NCBI RefSeq assembly: GCF_016888135.1
Contig: NZ_JACSWB010000278.1
Span: 186,001-250,000 of the forward strand
DNA length: 64,000 nucleotides
Direction of reading: 5' to 3'
Source of the DNA: Leptolyngbya sp. CCY15150
GTDB taxonomy: Bacteria; Cyanobacteriota; Cyanobacteriia; RECH01
Both the position numbers and the translations under genes were made by a program. The notes under the pieces are model-generated. The model was not told the DNA's origin and did not search any database. It saw only the letters and a list, made by a program, of their open reading frames with translations. Shown here one piece after another: positions 17,165 through 26,818 of this stretch (position 1 is the stretch's first letter; every line of letters starts with the position of its first letter).

Positions 17165-19180
17165 TTAGTCTTGGGTGGGCGATCGCCGTCCTACTAGCTT
17201 ATCTCGCAGTTGACGGATGCGATCGCGGAACTTGGCTGCTTCTTCAAACTCAAGATTTTTAGCTGCTTCTTTCATCTGTGTTTCTAGTTTGACAATGAGG
17301 CTGGGAATATCTTCTAGGGGTAGATCATGGGCTTGCTCATAGAGTTCTTCTAAGTCTTGAGCGTTGATGCGTCGAGATACTTCTAGGAACGATAAGATAG
17401 AATTGCCTTGCTTTTTGATAATAGGTTTGGGCGTAATTCCGTGTTTTTCGTTGTAGGCTTGTTGGATGGCGCGGCGGCGTTCTGTTTCGCTGATGGCATA
17501 GGCCATGCTATCGGTTAAGTTATCGGCGTAGAGAATAGCTTTGCCGTCAATATGTCGTGCTGCCCGACCGATGGTTTGGATGAGCGATCGCGCTGCTCTG
17601 AGGAAACCTTCTTTATCTGCATCGAGAATGGCAACTAGGGATACTTCTGGTAAATCCAGCCCTTCCCGCAGGAGGTTGACGCCGATTAATACATCAAACT
17701 GACCGTTGCGTAAATCCTGAAGAATTTCAATGCGCTCAATAGAATTAATTTCTGAATGGAGGTATCGTACCCGCACGGCGCGCTCTTGAAAGTAGTCTGT
17801 CAGGTCTTCTGCCATACGTTTGGTCAACGTGGTGATCAGCGTGCGTTCCTGTCGCTCCACCCGTAGCCGAATTTCTCCCAGAAGGTCATCGACCTGCCCT
17901 TCGGTGGGGCGCACAAAAATTTCTGGATCCAGGACGCCAGTGGGGCGGATAATTTGCTCCACCACCTGACCCTCGGAGATTTCTAGTTCCCAATCCCCTG
18001 GGGTTGCTGAGACAAACACACATTGCTTGGCTTTGTCCCAGAATTCCTCGGCCTTCAGAGGACGGTTATCCGCTGCGCTGGGCAGCCGGAAGCCATGGTC
18101 TACCAGGGTCATTTTCCGAGAGCGATCGCCATTGTACATGCCTCGGATCTGGGGAATAGACACATGGGACTCATCAATCACCAACAGCCAGTCGTCTGGA
18201 AAATAGTCGATTAAACATTCCGGTGGTGATCCGGCAATGCGGCCGGCTAGGTGCCGGGCATAGTTTTCCACGCCGTTGCAGTAGCCCACCTCTCGCAGCA
18301 TTTCTAGGTCATAGCGGGTGCGCTGTTCGAGGCGCTGGGCTTCTAGGAGCTTATTCTCAGACTCTAGCTCCGCCAGCCGCATCTTAAGCTCTTGCTCAAT
18401 GGCATCACAGGCTTCATCGAGGCGATCGTCAGGCGTGACAAAGTGGCGAGCTGGGTAGACGTTCAGAGACTCCAAGCTCTGCAGGGTTTCGCCCGTGAGT
18501 GGATCAATGTAGCGAATGGCGTCAATTTCGTCGCCAAAGAACTCAATGCGAATCAACCGATCTTCGTAGGCCGGGCCAATTTCCAGCACATCGCCCTTCA
18601 CCCGAAAGCGACCGCGCCCCACATCTAAGTCATTGCGCTCATACTGCACCGAAGCGAGATCCCGTAGGATCTGCCGTTGATTGACCTCCATGCCCACGCG
18701 AAATGGTAGGGCGGCATTCAAATATTCCGACGGAATACCCAAACCATAGATACAGCTAATGGAGGCTACGACAATCACATCCCGCCGCTCAAAGAGCGAT
18801 CGCGTTGCGGAGTGGCGCAGCATATCAATTTCTTCGTTGATGGAGGCTGTTTTGGCGATGTAGGTATCGGTGACGGGAATGTAGGCTTCGGGTTGGTAAT
18901 AGTCGTAGTAGCTAATGAAATATTCCACGGCATTGTCCGGGAAAAAGTCTCGCAGCTCGTTGCAAAGCTGGGCGGCGAGGGTTTTGTTGTGGGCGAGCAC
19001 TAGGGTTGGACGTCCCAGTTGCTCGATTACTCGGGCCATGGTGTGGGTTTTGCCCGTGCCCGTTGCGCCCAGAAGGGTTTGGTAGCGATGTCCTGCCTGA
19101 ATCCCTTGCACCAGTTGAGCGATCGCTTTCGGTTGATCACCGGTTGGTTCAAAGGGAGCTGTTACCCGAAACTCAGCCAT
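17165..19180 (-). CDS. uvrB: UvrABC excinuclease subunit B
   Basis: About 671 residues. Walker A GATGTGKT, the damage-clamping beta-hairpin [12 protein letters not shown], the helicase motif [11 protein letters not shown], and a C-terminal UVR motif ([20 protein letters not shown]) are all present. It acts in nucleotide excision repair. ATG 19180 ([10 protein letters not shown]) is preferred to a GTG five codons upstream. No cyanobacterial LexA box was found in the 690-base upstream gap. Confidence 0.98.
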   Translation of the reverse strand: MAEFRVTAPFEPTGDQPKAIAQLVQGIQAGHRYQTLLGATGTGKTHTMARVIEQLGRPTLVLAHNKTLAAQLCNELRDFFPDNAVEYFISYYDYYQPEAYIPVTDTYIAKTASINEEIDMLRHSATRSLFERRDVIVVASISCIYGLGIPSEYLNAALPFRVGMEVNQRQILRDLASVQYERNDLDVGRGRFRVKGDVLEIGPAYEDRLIRIEFFGDEIDAIRYIDPLTGETLQSLESLNVYPARHFVTPDDRLDEACDAIEQELKMRLAELESENKLLEAQRLEQRTRYDLEMLREVGYCNGVENYARHLAGRIAGSPPECLIDYFPDDWLLVIDESHVSIPQIRGMYNGDRSRKMTLVDHGFRLPSAADNRPLKAEEFWDKAKQCVFVSATPGDWELEISEGQVVEQIIRPTGVLDPEIFVRPTEGQVDDLLGEIRLRVERQERTLITTLTKRMAEDLTDYFQERAVRVRYLHSEINSIERIEILQDLRNGQFDVLIGVNLLREGLDLPEVSLVAILDADKEGFLRAARSLIQTIGRAARHIDGKAILYADNLTDSMAYAISETERRRAIQQAYNEKHGITPKPIIKKQGNSILSFLEVSRRINAQDLEELYEQAHDLPLEDIPSLIVKLETQMKEAAKNLEFEEAAKFRDRIRQLRDKLVGRRSPTQD

Positions 19181-19874
19181 GCTGCTACCTCGCACACCAC
19201 TAAATCACACTGTTTCTATGATGGCGAATTTCTGACCATTCGGGAGCAATCCAGAGCACAAGATCGGGTTGCATATCTGTATGCCCTAAGGTCTTGATGT
19301 TTCGTTAGCGGTTCTCCATCGGCTAGATTGATTAAGGATTTAACCGATGTCTGAAAGGAGACTAGGCAAGAATTGTAGGGCTTGTCTCCCCAGCATTTGG
19401 ACTAATAGATCGCCCCGGAAGATGGGGCTGGGGGGAGGGTCTTCGAGGTTGGTTCGGTAGCCAGTATTCTGATGCGGACGTAACCCGCCGATTTCCTAAG
19501 GCGGAAACCCTTATGCGTCCTGGACTTCCGTTTCGTTTTTCTGTCTTTGTTCGTCTATCTTGCGATCCGAAGAGCCAGGAGAGCGATCGCGTAATACTTG
19601 GACATTTTATATTTTGAAAGTCTTTAGTATTCAATGAACTTTCTTCAACTTATGCGTTGAACTGCTTCATGGTGGTGTGAATGCGATCGCTTCCTAGAAA
19701 CATTGCGAAACACCTTGCTGATGAAACCTAAGAAAGAGTGAAGTCTCAGCTTTTTAACGGGAAAAAGGCCTTACTTTTGAGGAAGCGAAAAAGTCGCTTG
19801 CTCTGGGACTTGTACTCACCAAACCAGCTTTAAGACGACACGATAATAGTTCCGGCTGGAATTCTGGGTTGATC
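19181..19874. other. uvrB upstream gap containing an interspersed element
   Basis: No gene seen. It holds the uvrB promoter region and a degraded copy of the 109-bp element (19462-19570). A 90-codon minus-strand frame inside the element is not considered real. Confidence 0.5.
19462..19570 (+). mobile_element. 109-bp MITE-like element, copy 1 (degraded ends)
   Basis: Shares the internal sequence GCGGACGTAACCCGCC...GGAAACCCTT.TGCGTCCTGGA...TTTCGTT...CTTGCG with copies at 46165-46273 and 63655-63763. All three have the same 109-bp length. Its termini are diverged from the TAGTACT repeats seen in copy 2. It encodes no protein. Confidence 0.75.
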
Positions 19875-20276
19875 ATGAAATTCTCACAAAGCTATGTTCT
19901 AGTGCTGGATCATCAACGGGATGATGTCCAGCAGTTACGCTCGATTCTCAAACGATTAAGATGCCCAGTTGTGATTGTTCGATCAGTCGAACAGGCGATC
20001 GCCACTGCGCTAGAAACGCCACCCTATTTGATCATTTTGGCGGGCAGTCATCAGACCTGGCCCGAGCATTTGGTCAACGATCTTCGGCGCATTCATCAAC
20101 AGTGCAGCATCACCATTGTGGCCTTAACTGACTGCAATGCACCTAGCTGGTTGCCCCAGGAAGAAAATCCAGGCTTTGATGGATTTTTGGTGAAACCTCT
20201 GAATGGGGACGTGATGGTGTCTTTGGTGCAATCGGCTTGGGCCCGTCAAGCCTGTTGCTCAACTATGCTGGGTTAG
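19875..20276 (+). CDS. Degenerate CheY-like (pseudo-)receiver protein
   Basis: About 133 residues starting MKFSQSYVLVLDHQRDD. The CheY fold pattern is clear: beta-1 YVLVLD, beta-3 YLIIL, beta-4 ITIVALTD, and FLVKPL with the conserved Lys (about 107). However, the phosphoacceptor position after YLIIL is Ala (about 56) instead of Asp. It is therefore probably not phosphorylated in the usual way and may be a pseudo-receiver used for protein binding. No effector domain or kinase is adjacent. ATG 19875 is preferred over the TTG two codons earlier. Confidence 0.75.
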   Translation: MKFSQSYVLVLDHQRDDVQQLRSILKRLRCPVVIVRSVEQAIATALETPPYLIILAGSHQTWPEHLVNDLRRIHQQCSITIVALTDCNAPSWLPQEENPGFDGFLVKPLNGDVMVSLVQSAWARQACCSTMLG

Positions 20277-20351
20277 ATCTACATGGCTTGATAGCTGCCA
20301 GGATGGGTGGTGCTGCCTAGATTCCTTAGATTCCTCTCTGAAGGGATATCT

Positions 20352-21044
20352 TCATTCCCCGGCCTTTTGCAGCAGACCCAGTTGTTGCAGGGCTGCTGCT
20401 GCTGCTGCTTTCTCGGCATCTTGCTTGCGCCGTCCTTTGCCTTCCCCAAAGGTGCGGCTGCCCACCTGCACCACAGCGGTGAACTCCCGGGCGTGGTCGG
20501 GACCAGACTGATGCACGATGGTGTATTTGGGATTTTTGCCATATTCCGCCAAGGCCCATTCCTGGAAGCGGCTTTTCATGTTGCCCATGGGAGCAGCGAT
20601 CGCTAAATCTTCCACTTCAGCGGCAAATAACGGTTCAAGATAGGCCCGCACTGCCTCAACATTGGAATCACAATCTATAAAATAGGCCCCAATCATGGCT
20701 TCAAAGGCGCTGCTCAGCAGGTTGGGATTGTTGCGCCCTCCATCTCGTTCCGCCCCGCGCCCCAACCGCATCATGTTGGGTTGATCCATCCCCAAAGCCA
20801 GGGCAAACCGTGCAAGCTGAGTTTCATCGACAAGCGCCGATCGGAGGGCGGTCAAGTCACCTTCGGGCTTATCGGGATAGCGCTTATACAAAAAGTCGCC
20901 GCTCAGAAAGTTGAGCACGGCATCCCCCAAAAATTCTAGACGTTCATTATGGGAGCCTGCCGATGGATGCTCGTTGACATAGGAGCGGTGGGTCATGGCT
21001 TGTTGGAACAGAAGCATGTTGCGGAAGGGAGGAAGTGTGGGCAT
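20352..21044 (-). CDS. rnc: Ribonuclease III
   Basis: About 230 residues from MPTLPPFRN. The catalytic signature NERLEFLGDAVL, the second acidic site SSAFEAMIGAYFID, and a C-terminal double-stranded RNA-binding domain ending KGRRKQDAEKAAAAAALQQL are present. It processes rRNA precursors and structured RNAs; with hfq 0.7 kb away this stretch is rich in RNA metabolism. A TTG 15 codons upstream could extend it. The alanine run is encoded by a GCA/GCT-rich repeat. Confidence 0.95.
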   Translation of the reverse strand: MPTLPPFRNMLLFQQAMTHRSYVNEHPSAGSHNERLEFLGDAVLNFLSGDFLYKRYPDKPEGDLTALRSALVDETQLARFALALGMDQPNMMRLGRGAERDGGRNNPNLLSSAFEAMIGAYFIDCDSNVEAVRAYLEPLFAAEVEDLAIAAPMGNMKSRFQEWALAEYGKNPKYTIVHQSGPDHAREFTAVVQVGSRTFGEGKGRRKQDAEKAAAAAALQQLGLLQKAGE

Positions 21045-21759
21045 AACAATGGGATAGAACGCGTAAGGTAAAAAAGGTTCAATAGACAAGTCACATCTCG
21101 CTAGGTTGTTCCTAGAGGTTTATTGATGAAAGTAGAGTAGGATTAGGGCGTAATCTCTATGGTTCGACAAGCTTGCATCAAGAGCTGTGTCTGGCTCTAG
21201 CCATGACTTGAAAGCATGAGCATGCTTGATCTTGAGGTTATGCCATGTAGGTATGAAGCAAAGGCTTACTTACCCGCGATAGAGGTCGAAGATAAACGAG
21301 ATAGCGCTATCGATGGTGTAGGTATGCTAAATCGTTGAGCTAGTTGTAGCGTATGTTAGGGCGTAGCTAGGTCAGAGTTTGATTCATGGTTACCTACTCA
21401 TTAAAGAGGCACAGAAAGAGCAAGAGAAACGCATTTGACCACCTGAAACGAGAGTTCACATGCGGGATGGAACATGAAGGAAGACAACGCCGCCCAACTT
21501 GACAGCCTAAACATTAAATTTTACGGCTTGTCTGGTCAAAATGTGGAGAAGCGATCGCAAACTATAACTACGGAAATAATTGCGATCGCCCCCGGGGCTG
21601 TTCCGCAGGGGCCATGGTGTTGGTCTGAGCCGATCAACCAGCACTCCTAAGCCTGCCTAGTAGGAGTAGCATGGTGTCTTAACGCTGTCTTCCCAATGCC
21701 GTGTTAGGGTAGACGAGCATGACTGCTGCATTGATCATGGATACTTTCTTTCTATACCT
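21045..21759. other. rnc-hfq divergent intergenic region
   Basis: No gene found in about 715 bases. It should hold the divergent promoters of rnc and hfq. A self-complementary GCATGAGCATGC lies near 21214. A GC-rich imperfect hairpin (CCCCGGGG...CCGCAGGGGCC) lies near 21591-21613. I see nothing that identifies a known RNA. Confidence 0.4.
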
Positions 21760-21975
21760 ATGAGTACCGAACTGGATACGGGCCTACCCAGCATTCGTCT
21801 AATTCAATCTCTTATTAAAGATTCCAGCGAAGTTGAGCTGAAAATGGTCACCGATGACCTATTGGTGGGCAAAATTCTTTGGCAAGATCCCCACTGTGTA
21901 TGTCTGGTTGACCACTATAACCAACAGACGGTGATCTACCGTCATGCCATTGTCTTTATGAAGCCCAAAGCCTAA
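21760..21975 (+). CDS. hfq: Cyanobacterial Hfq-like RNA-binding protein
   Basis: 71 residues matching the short cyanobacterial Hfq (ssr3341 type): GLPSIRLIQSLIKDSSEVELKM forms Sm1, and VCLVDHYNQQTVIYRHAIVFM forms Sm2. Cyanobacterial Hfq lacks the classical RNA-binding residues and in Synechocystis works with the pilus ATPase in motility; that role is inferred here. It converges with flv1, with a shared hairpin between them. Confidence 0.9.
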   Translation: MSTELDTGLPSIRLIQSLIKDSSEVELKMVTDDLLVGKILWQDPHCVCLVDHYNQQTVIYRHAIVFMKPKA

Positions 21976-21982
21976 ACCGAAA

Positions 21983-22024
21983 CCCAGGAGGGGTGCGTAG
22001 ACTGTCGTCTCGTCCTCTCCTGGG
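21983..22024. terminator. Shared hairpin between hfq and flv1
   Basis: CCCAGGAGGGG and CCTCTCCTGGG pair over 10 of 11 positions around a 20-base loop. It lies between two convergent genes and could terminate both; T-runs are weak on each side. Confidence 0.6.
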
Positions 22025-22070
22025 TGCTTTCGGGATACTTGGCTCAGGATATTCCCTGGCCTCGTTATGA

Positions 22071-23840
22071 CTAGTAGTGGTTGCCAGATTTGCGGTGGTG
22101 TACGGCTGTTTTCACGTCCGGATTCATCACCTGCCCTTGCTCCACAACGGCATAGACCACCCAATGGTCGCCGCATTCCATCCGGCTAGCGACCCGGCAT
22201 TCTAGGTAGGCCAGGGCGTCTTTTAAGATGGGGCAGCCATGGTCTGATTCGGTGATGTCAACGGAGTTGAACCGATCTTCGCCCGGCGAGAAGGGCTTGA
22301 GGAAATGCTTCATCAGCCCTAGGTAGTTGTTCTCGGCCAAAATATTTAGGACGAAGGGGCGATCGGGGTAGAGCAAGGACTCGATCGCTCGGTCTTTGGC
22401 CACAGCTACGGTAAAGCCTGGGGGGCTGAAGGTGGCTTGGGCCACCCAGGAGGCCAGCATGGCGCTGGACAGGTCGCCTTGGCGGGTGGTAACGACGCAG
22501 AGGGAGCCCACCATCCGGCCCATGGCTTGCTCTGTGGGGGTGACGGTGGAGCTGCTTTGCAGGGCAGAGACCTTGGGCGATCGCCGCTTTTTAGCCTTTT
22601 TCAGCGCTTGGACAAAGTCAGTGCCGGCTTCTTCACAGGTTTTGATCACCACATCCGTGGGTTTGAACTTCACCCGCATGGTTTCAAATCCAAAGCTATA
22701 GCCCGCATCCCGTAGTTTGTTTTCTAGGAGATCAATGGCTTCTCCACTCCAGCCAAAGGAGCCAAAGACGCCGGTGAGCTTATCCTTGGGAACGGTGGAT
22801 AGGGCCACCCCCAGCGCCGTTTGGATCTGGGTGGGTGCATGGCCGCCGAGGGTGGGTGAGCCAATCACAAAGCCATCGCACTTTTCTAGGATGGTTTTGA
22901 TTTCATCCGGTTCTGTGCTTTCGCAGTTCACCGATTCCACCGCTACGCCCGCCTTGGTCATGCCTCGGGCGATCGCTTGGGCTACGGTGGCTGTGTTGCC
23001 ATAGGCGGAGGCATAGAGCAACGCCACCATCATCTCTTGGCTGCGCTGCTGGGTTAGCCACTGGCGATAGGACTGCAGCAATTCCGTCGCGCTATAGCGC
23101 ACCAAGGGGCCATGGGCCGGTGCATAGAAGGTCATCGGCGCGAGGGCTTCCATTTTGTCGAGGGCGGTGGTCACCTGACGGGCATGGGGAGCCATGAGGC
23201 AGTCGAAGTAGTAGCGCCGATCCTCTAAAAAGGCCGTCCAACCTTCATCAAAGATTTGGTCACCGCAGATGTGGGCTCCGAAGAACTTATCGGTGTAGTG
23301 AATCTTGGTTTGGGGATCGTACATGCAGAGCCCGTCGGGGTAGCGCGGCGTGGGAATGGGCGCAAACTGCAGGCGATGCCCTTGTCCTAGGTCTAGCACC
23401 TCATCGACATTGCCCTTGATCACCCGCAGGTTGGGGGGTGTGTCGCTGAGCAGATTTTTCAGAGCTACGGCGGCTGGATTAGAACAAACCAGAGTGGCTT
23501 GGGGAGCGCGCTCTAGCAGCACTTTGAGGGTGGCGGCTCGGTTGGGGTTGATGTGACCAAGGATGATGTAGTCGAGTTGGCGTAGATCAAACCGTTGCTC
23601 CAACGCATCAAGGAAGGTGGCCGTAAACGACTCTCCCGGTGGATCGATCAAGGCGCTTTGGTCGGCGGTGATCAAGTAGGAATTGGCCGTGGTGCCCCGT
23701 TCTAGGGCGTATTCAATTTCAAAGCGCAGACGGCTCCAACTGCGCGATCGCATCACTTTGGTGTGATCAGCGATCGCCAACACTTGGACATCCCGAGGCG
23801 GATGGGTGGCGATCGCAGATTGAGATACCGTTTCAGGCAT
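22071..23840 (-). CDS. flv1: Flavodiiron protein Flv1 (non-canonical di-iron site)
   Basis: 589 residues: metallo-beta-lactamase-like domain (about 30-260), flavodoxin domain (about 270-410), and a C-terminal flavin-reductase domain (about 435-589), the cyanobacterial three-domain layout. The canonical HxExDH di-iron motif is replaced by LGHINPNRAATLK, as in Flv1/Flv2-type proteins. It forms a heterodimer with Flv3 and uses NADPH to reduce O2 to water under fluctuating light. It lies 104 bases downstream of flv3 on the same strand. No sll0218-like gene is between them, which favours Flv1 over Flv2. Confidence 0.9.
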   Translation of the reverse strand: MPETVSQSAIATHPPRDVQVLAIADHTKVMRSRSWSRLRFEIEYALERGTTANSYLITADQSALIDPPGESFTATFLDALEQRFDLRQLDYIILGHINPNRAATLKVLLERAPQATLVCSNPAAVALKNLLSDTPPNLRVIKGNVDEVLDLGQGHRLQFAPIPTPRYPDGLCMYDPQTKIHYTDKFFGAHICGDQIFDEGWTAFLEDRRYYFDCLMAPHARQVTTALDKMEALAPMTFYAPAHGPLVRYSATELLQSYRQWLTQQRSQEMMVALLYASAYGNTATVAQAIARGMTKAGVAVESVNCESTEPDEIKTILEKCDGFVIGSPTLGGHAPTQIQTALGVALSTVPKDKLTGVFGSFGWSGEAIDLLENKLRDAGYSFGFETMRVKFKPTDVVIKTCEEAGTDFVQALKKAKKRRSPKVSALQSSSTVTPTEQAMGRMVGSLCVVTTRQGDLSSAMLASWVAQATFSPPGFTVAVAKDRAIESLLYPDRPFVLNILAENNYLGLMKHFLKPFSPGEDRFNSVDITESDHGCPILKDALAYLECRVASRMECGDHWVVYAVVEQGQVMNPDVKTAVHHRKSGNHY

Positions 23841-23944
23841 AAGCTAGCTCCCGTGATTGGTCTAGGCCGTTGGCTGGGTCGTGGTTGGTTGTAGTCGGTG
23901 GATGCCCATGGATGGATGTCCACCGACTACCGACTGGGCAGGGT

Positions 23945-25672
23945 TTAGTAATAGTTACCAATTTTGCGATGGTGAACAGCGGTTTGGGCATCGGGGGTGG
24001 CCACCTTGCCTGCATTAACGGTGCTGTAGACAATCCAGTGGTCGCTACATTCCATGCGGCTGGAGACTTCACATTCCAGGTAGGCTAGGGAATCGGCAAG
24101 GATCGGCGAACCGTTCTCCGCCGTGCGGGTTTTGACACCAGCAAAGCGATCGGCACCGGGGGGAAATCGCTTGAGGAAGTGCTTCATCAGCGCCTGGTAG
24201 TTGTCTTCCGCCAAGATATTGAGCACAAAGCGATCGCCCACCTGCATCAGAGATTCAATCGCCCGATCCTTGGCGACCGCCACCGTAAAGCCTAGGGGTT
24301 GGAAGCTAGCTTGGGAGACCCAGGAGGCCAGCATCGCCCCGTTGACTTCGCTCTTGCTGGCGGTGATGATGTATAGCCCGGTGCTGATGCGACCGAGGGC
24401 TTTTTCTAGCTCATTGTCGATCGCTTTCACTTTCTTGATTTTGCGATCGCGGCTGAGGAGCTGTCCGAGGTCAGTACCGGCTTCATCACAGAGCTGGTAG
24501 ATTTGCTCGGAGGGCACGTCTTTCACCCGAATGGCGGGGAAGGCCTCGGTGAGATTCAGTTCCTTAAAGCGGCTGAGGAGCGGATCCACGGGTTCGTCAT
24601 CACCGCCGTAGGATTCAAACAAACCCACCACTTGCTTATCGTGAACTGCCGCCAAGATGGTGCTGATAGCCGCCCGGGCCACGGCGCTCATGGGCCCAGA
24701 GCTAGGCGGTGCGGCAATCACCAAGGCAGATGCCATACTCACCAACTCGTTCACTTCCTGGGGATCGGCTACCCGTAGATCCATCATGTCTACGGCCACG
24801 CCGGTTTTGGTAATCCCCCGGGCGATCGCTTGGGAGAGGCGATCGCTATAGCCATAGTCCGATACGTAGAAGACCGCTGCGGTGGTCTCCGCCTTGGTTT
24901 TGGCCTGGCTCCATTCCTTGTAGCGACGGGTGAGTTCCTGCACGTTGTGGTAGAGCAGCGGGCCGTGCCCCGTGGCAATTTGCTTAATCTCGCCCAGATC
25001 CGCCATGCGCTTCATCGCCGACAGCACCGAGCGAGCATTGGGGGCCATCAGGCATTCGTAGTAGAACCGGTAATCGGCTTCGATGGTGGCTAGATTTTCG
25101 TCATAGGTAGCATCGCTGCAGAAATGCATCCCAAAGGCATCGCAGGTGAACAGCGTTTGGGTGCCGCCATCGTAGGTAAAGATGGTGTCGGGCCAGTGTA
25201 GGTTGGGAGCCATAACGAACTGCAGTTCATGCCCCTTACCCAAGTCTAGGGTATCGCCGTTTTTGACAATCTTTTGCTTAAACGGTGTATGGGTCAGACC
25301 TTCTAAAAACTGTAGCGCTACCTTAGAACCCACCACGGTAATGTCGGGGGCGAGGGCCAAAATATCGGGCACCAAACCGCTATGATCGGGCTCGGTGTGG
25401 CTAATAATCAGGTAGTCAAGGGTGGATGGATCGACAGCTCCCTTGAGGGTATCGAGGTAGAGATCCCGAAACTTTTCGTGGGAGGTATCGACCAGGGCGG
25501 TCTTGTCACCGTAGATGATGAATGAGTTGTAGGTGGTGCCGTTTTGTAAGCCAAACTCAATATCAAAGCGATCGCGATCCCAGTCTAAGGAGCGAATCGT
25601 CACGGTATCGGGCGCAATCTCTGCGGTCTGGGTGGTCAATCGTTTTTGAACTGGGTTTACTACAGCGACCAT
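23945..25672 (-). CDS. flv3: Flavodiiron protein Flv3 (canonical di-iron site)
   Basis: 575 residues with the same three domains as Flv1, but with the intact SHTEPDHSG iron-ligand motif. The N-terminus QKRLTTQTAEIAPDTVTIRSLDWDRDRFDIEFGLQNG is close to known Flv3. A perfect AGGAGG ribosome site precedes the ATG. It is the first gene of a flv3-flv1 unit acting as an electron valve downstream of photosystem I. A palindrome, GACAAAGTTTGTC, lies about 62 bases upstream of the start. Confidence 0.93.
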   Translation of the reverse strand: MVAVVNPVQKRLTTQTAEIAPDTVTIRSLDWDRDRFDIEFGLQNGTTYNSFIIYGDKTALVDTSHEKFRDLYLDTLKGAVDPSTLDYLIISHTEPDHSGLVPDILALAPDITVVGSKVALQFLEGLTHTPFKQKIVKNGDTLDLGKGHELQFVMAPNLHWPDTIFTYDGGTQTLFTCDAFGMHFCSDATYDENLATIEADYRFYYECLMAPNARSVLSAMKRMADLGEIKQIATGHGPLLYHNVQELTRRYKEWSQAKTKAETTAAVFYVSDYGYSDRLSQAIARGITKTGVAVDMMDLRVADPQEVNELVSMASALVIAAPPSSGPMSAVARAAISTILAAVHDKQVVGLFESYGGDDEPVDPLLSRFKELNLTEAFPAIRVKDVPSEQIYQLCDEAGTDLGQLLSRDRKIKKVKAIDNELEKALGRISTGLYIITASKSEVNGAMLASWVSQASFQPLGFTVAVAKDRAIESLMQVGDRFVLNILAEDNYQALMKHFLKRFPPGADRFAGVKTRTAENGSPILADSLAYLECEVSSRMECSDHWIVYSTVNAGKVATPDAQTAVHHRKIGNYY

Positions 25673-25734
25673 CTGTAACCTCCTAGCTTGTCATTAAGGG
25701 TTTGAATAAGAGTTTTTACCTATGTCTATGATGC

Positions 25735-25747
25735 GACAAAGTTTGTC
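25735..25747. promoter_or_regulatory. Palindrome upstream of flv3-flv1
   Basis: GACAAAGTTTGTC is a perfect 6+6 palindrome with a one-base centre. It sits where an operator for the flv3 promoter would be. The bound regulator is unknown. Confidence 0.45.
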
Positions 25748-25867
25748 ACATTAGTTATAGTGATCCTAAACATAAGTTTTTCTAACCTTGGGAAGACTCT
25801 TTCATAAGGGGCGATCGCTGCCCCCTAGCCCTACCATAGCGGCGATCGCCCCTGAATGACCTAGGAG

Positions 25868-26120
25868 ATCAATTCGAATCCCTAAACAGACTCATTGGCA
25901 ACGCTGACGGATTTGGTCTATTCACGAGAGGTTGCATGATTAGGATTGGTGACGCGCTAACCCAGATAGGGATAGGTATTGCCGTCGGTCATCATCGAGG
26001 GAATCCATTCAGATCCCTAAACAGATCCATTGGCAACGCTAACGGGTCTGGGCTGATCAAGAGAGGTTGAACTGGATGGGCAACGCGCTAATCTAGATAG
26101 GGACAGGCGTCGTCATAGGC
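25868..26120. repeat. Two diverged tandem copies of a ~120-bp unit
   Basis: Shared blocks TCCCTAAACAGA, CATTGGCAACGCT, AAGAGAGGTTG-like, ACGCGCTAA and AGATAGGGA recur in the same order with an offset of about 130-135 bp (first copy from 25868, second from 26003). The pair lies in the gap before the SUI1-type gene and has no coding content. It could be a duplicated promoter or leader. Confidence 0.75.
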
Positions 26121-26130
26121 AAGGTTTTCG

Positions 26131-26490
26131 ATGGGCAAGCAAAAAAATACTCCAATCAACGCGAAGGGCGATCGCTTGGTCTATTCCGATTTTGGCGATC
26201 GCCAATACACCGCCGCCACGGAACGCGCCGTTCCCGATCTGCCCCCTCAGCAGCAAGATCTGCGCATCCAAGCTTCGCGCAAAGGCCGCAAGGGCAAAAC
26301 GGTCACCATCGTCAGCGGCTTTCAATCCAGCCCTGCTACCCTCGCCACTCTGCTCAAAACCCTGAAGTCTCAATGTGGTGCGGGGGGAACGGTGAAAGAC
26401 AATACCCTGGAAATCCAGGGGGATCATGGGGATATGCTGCTGCAGGCCTTGAGTAAGCTAGGCTATCGCGCCAAAAAAAGCGGCGGTTGA
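26131..26490 (+). CDS. SUI1/eIF1-type translation initiation factor (YciH family)
   Basis: 119 residues. The N-terminal half is a lineage-specific extension (LVYSDFGDRQY). The C-terminal SUI1 fold reads GKTVTIVSGFQ...LLKTLKSQCGAGGTVKDNTLEIQGDHGDMLLQALSKLGYRAKKSGG. Bacterial SUI1 proteins can influence start-codon choice in vitro; the role in cyanobacteria is unclear. A duplicated 120-bp unit lies directly upstream and a strong terminator lies downstream. Confidence 0.9.
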   Translation: MGKQKNTPINAKGDRLVYSDFGDRQYTAATERAVPDLPPQQQDLRIQASRKGRKGKTVTIVSGFQSSPATLATLLKTLKSQCGAGGTVKDNTLEIQGDHGDMLLQALSKLGYRAKKSGG

Positions 26491-26679
26491 TGAGAAAGGT
26501 TCAACTAGGGGCGATCGCCATCCTAGAAGAACAGCTACCGATCATGCTCTTATCATCGCCAAGGCCGTCCTTGTCCTCTTCCCGGCGGCGTACCCATCGA
26601 TGGTGACAGCGGAAGATGCTCGGATCCCCGGCAACATGTTCTAGCCGATGGGATATTGGCTCGTAGGATCTGCTCATGG

Positions 26680-26718
26680 AAAGAGGGATGTTGCTTACAT
26701 TGCAACACCCCTCTTTTT
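26680..26718 (+). terminator. Terminator downstream of the SUI1-type gene
   Basis: AAGAGGGATGTTGC / GCAACACCCCTCTT stem with one mismatch and a TTTTT tail. It lies in a 328-base gap with no other feature and may also stop transcripts from the opposite CURT1/CAAD gene. Confidence 0.85.
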
Positions 26719-26818
26719 GGGTTGAACGATTGTTGAACGATTATGGTTAAACGATGAGCTACCTGTCTGAAGTTGTTTCCCTCGACGCAGGCAACTCATG
26801 GATTCAATCTCGACACCC

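Noticed and set aside
20394-20412. GCT repeat in rnc as a regulatory microsatellite
   Set aside because: It encodes an Ala run in the C-terminal double-stranded RNA-binding domain and is short.
22071-25672. flv pair as flv2-flv4
   Set aside because: No sll0218-like gene lies between, and the upstream protein's N-terminus is Flv3-like; flv3-flv1 fits better.
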